DNA of 7,178 nucleotides from Bacteroidota bacterium (GTDB lineage: Bacteria > Bacteroidota > Bacteroidia > Bacteroidales > JAAYUG01): the NCBI GenBank assembly GCA_021812865.1, contig JAKAMP010000138.1, forward strand, positions 1 through 7,178, in the 5' to 3' direction. Position 1 is the stretch's first letter, and every line of letters starts with the position of its first letter. Below the pieces are notes generated by a model that was not told the origin of the DNA, did no database searches, and was given only the letters and a program-made list of their open reading frames with translations. Shown piece by piece: positions 6,336 to 7,178 of this stretch. The position numbers and the translations under genes were made by a program.

Positions 6336-7178
6336 TTACTTTTCCGGGACAAATACTATATATGAAATTTCTGGGAGGTTGAAGTAGCAGGAGTTGAGAA
6401 GTGTATATTTCCACTGTAGCCAGAAAGAAACACTGAGAAAAACGTCTTTTGCTTGCATGTTATAGCTTCCAAGGTCGCGCAGGTCATCAACAAGATAAAC
6501 GGCTTTGCTATATTGCGGACCGTTAAGCGAACTCAGCAAGAGGCTTTCATTGGCAATGGACCAGGTGCTCACCAGCCTGTCCATTTGTATATCCTTCTTC
6601 TGGATAATGAATTTTCTCATGCCGGTTTCTGCGGAAGCTGCATCCATGATCATCTTCAGGTAATCCAGGCGACTGGTATAAATGTTCACTGCCCTGGTTA
6701 AGCCCCACAATCCGCACAAAAGCACCAGGATATAGACCGCCGGCTGCCATCGTTTCCTTGAAGCCAAAGCAGGCAGCACATCGTGTGCAAATGGAATGGC
6801 AACATAAAACCAGAGGGGAAGCAGGTTCTTCTCCATTCCTGCATCTGAATCACCAGGCGCATAAAGCACCATCATCACGAGAAAGAAGCCTCCAAAACTG
6901 ATTATCTGGAAAAACATCTTCCCAAACTCGCGACGGAACAGGTAAAAAACAATATTCATCATCAGCAAAACCAGGGGAAGGATATAAATTCCCTTGACAA
7001 TAAATTTCAAGAAAAAATGAATGCTGTATACCGTAGGCAGGTGCCTGAGCGTTGTGAAGAGGCTCATGGCCGGTTCCATCTGATGCCCCTCATAACTGTT
7101 CCGGCTGATGGACAGGAATTTGGCCGCATAAATAGCCAGGGTGACCAACAGGAACCCGTAAACCATCCTGTTCCTGAA
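6336..7178 (-). CDS. Polytopic membrane protein, C-terminal part (possible GT-C-like glycosyltransferase); start outside window
   Basis: 280 codons are open from the right edge to the TAA at 6336-6338. The frame continues past the first internal ATG (7166) to the edge, so the true start is probably upstream and this is a C-terminal fragment. Residues are counted from that ATG. Hydrophobic segments lie at about 1-18, 57-77, 83-103, 115-133 and 142-160. They are followed by a roughly 110-residue soluble tail carrying TWSIANESLLLSSLNG (201-216). Multiple membrane helices with short loops, then a C-terminal non-membrane domain with a W-x-x-A-x-E-x-L-L-S stretch, recall membrane-bound sugar transferases that use lipid-linked donors (GT-C fold). 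The catalytic N-terminal loop that would prove this is outside the window. Coding is convincing, function is not. It is co-oriented with pheT but separated by 267 bases, so it is probably a separate unit. Confidence 0.85.
   Translation of the reverse strand, partial: FRNRMVYGFLLVTLAIYAAKFLSISRNSYEGHQMEPAMSLFTTLRHLPTVYSIHFFLKFIVKGIYILPLVLLMMNIVFYLFRREFGKMFFQIISFGGFFLVMMVLYAPGDSDAGMEKNLLPLWFYVAIPFAHDVLPALASRKRWQPAVYILVLLCGLWGLTRAVNIYTSRLDYLKMIMDAASAETGMRKFIIQKKDIQMDRLVSTWSIANESLLLSSLNGPQYSKAVYLVDDLRDLGSYNMQAKDVFLSVSFWLQWKYTLLNSCYFNLPEISYIVFVPEK

Noticed and set aside
6251..6388. A plus-strand open stretch (containing ETDYAPQHFENKKLWLKDL) suspected to be a gene or transposase remnant.
   Set aside because: It has no start codon near its beginning, follows an in-frame TAG, matches nothing I recognise, and its end overlaps the membrane-protein gene.
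1..7178. CRISPR array, insertion sequence, integrase, attachment site or other new system.
   Set aside because: No regularly spaced repeats, transposase or phage-like reading frames, or terminal inverted repeats were seen on either strand; the genes are ordinary Bacteroidota chromosome content.

Overview
The window is most likely a piece of a Bacteroidota chromosome. The evidence is a gldF-gldG pair (gliding-associated ABC transporter components, a phylum hallmark), a PheT of the length and wording usual in this phylum, a Bacteroidota-type promoter (TAnnTTTG class) before gldF, and starts that mostly lack a strong Shine-Dalgarno. The order cannot be fixed; a Bacteroidales/Marinilabiliales-like anaerobe or facultative organism is a guess. 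All six supported genes lie on the minus strand, so the layout below follows transcription, from high to low coordinates.

7178-6336: the C-terminal 280 residues of a polytopic membrane protein of uncertain function, possibly the end of a GT-C-like glycosyltransferase, running off the right edge. 6335-6069: a 267-base non-coding gap, the longest in the window. It holds an imperfect direct repeat, a weak promoter candidate and a 16-codon upstream reading frame touching the pheT start, but no convincing terminator.

6068-2217: a tightly packed unit of three genes: pheT (phenylalanyl-tRNA synthetase beta subunit), a macrodomain ADP-ribosyl/O-acetyl-ADP-ribose hydrolase, and a UbiA-superfamily prenyltransferase resembling the MqnP/'UbiA-other' branch (menaquinone synthesis). 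The junctions are only 6 and 3 bases long, so co-transcription is very likely. The genes have no obvious shared pathway; this looks like a housekeeping operon of translation, NAD-metabolite clean-up and quinone synthesis.

2216-2118: a 99-base gap with a good Bacteroidota promoter match. 2117-1: gldF (ABC permease) and gldG (auxiliary/substrate-binding-like protein), 6 bases apart, with gldG cut by the left edge. The ATPase partner GldA is not in the window.

I found no tRNA, rRNA, CRISPR array, insertion sequence, phage gene or defence cassette, and no evidence for a new system. The most useful second-look points are two departures from near-invariant PheT residues, the in-phase stop/start junctions of all the tightly packed genes, the MqnP-like prenyltransferase, and the macrodomain enzyme placed between pheT and a quinone gene.
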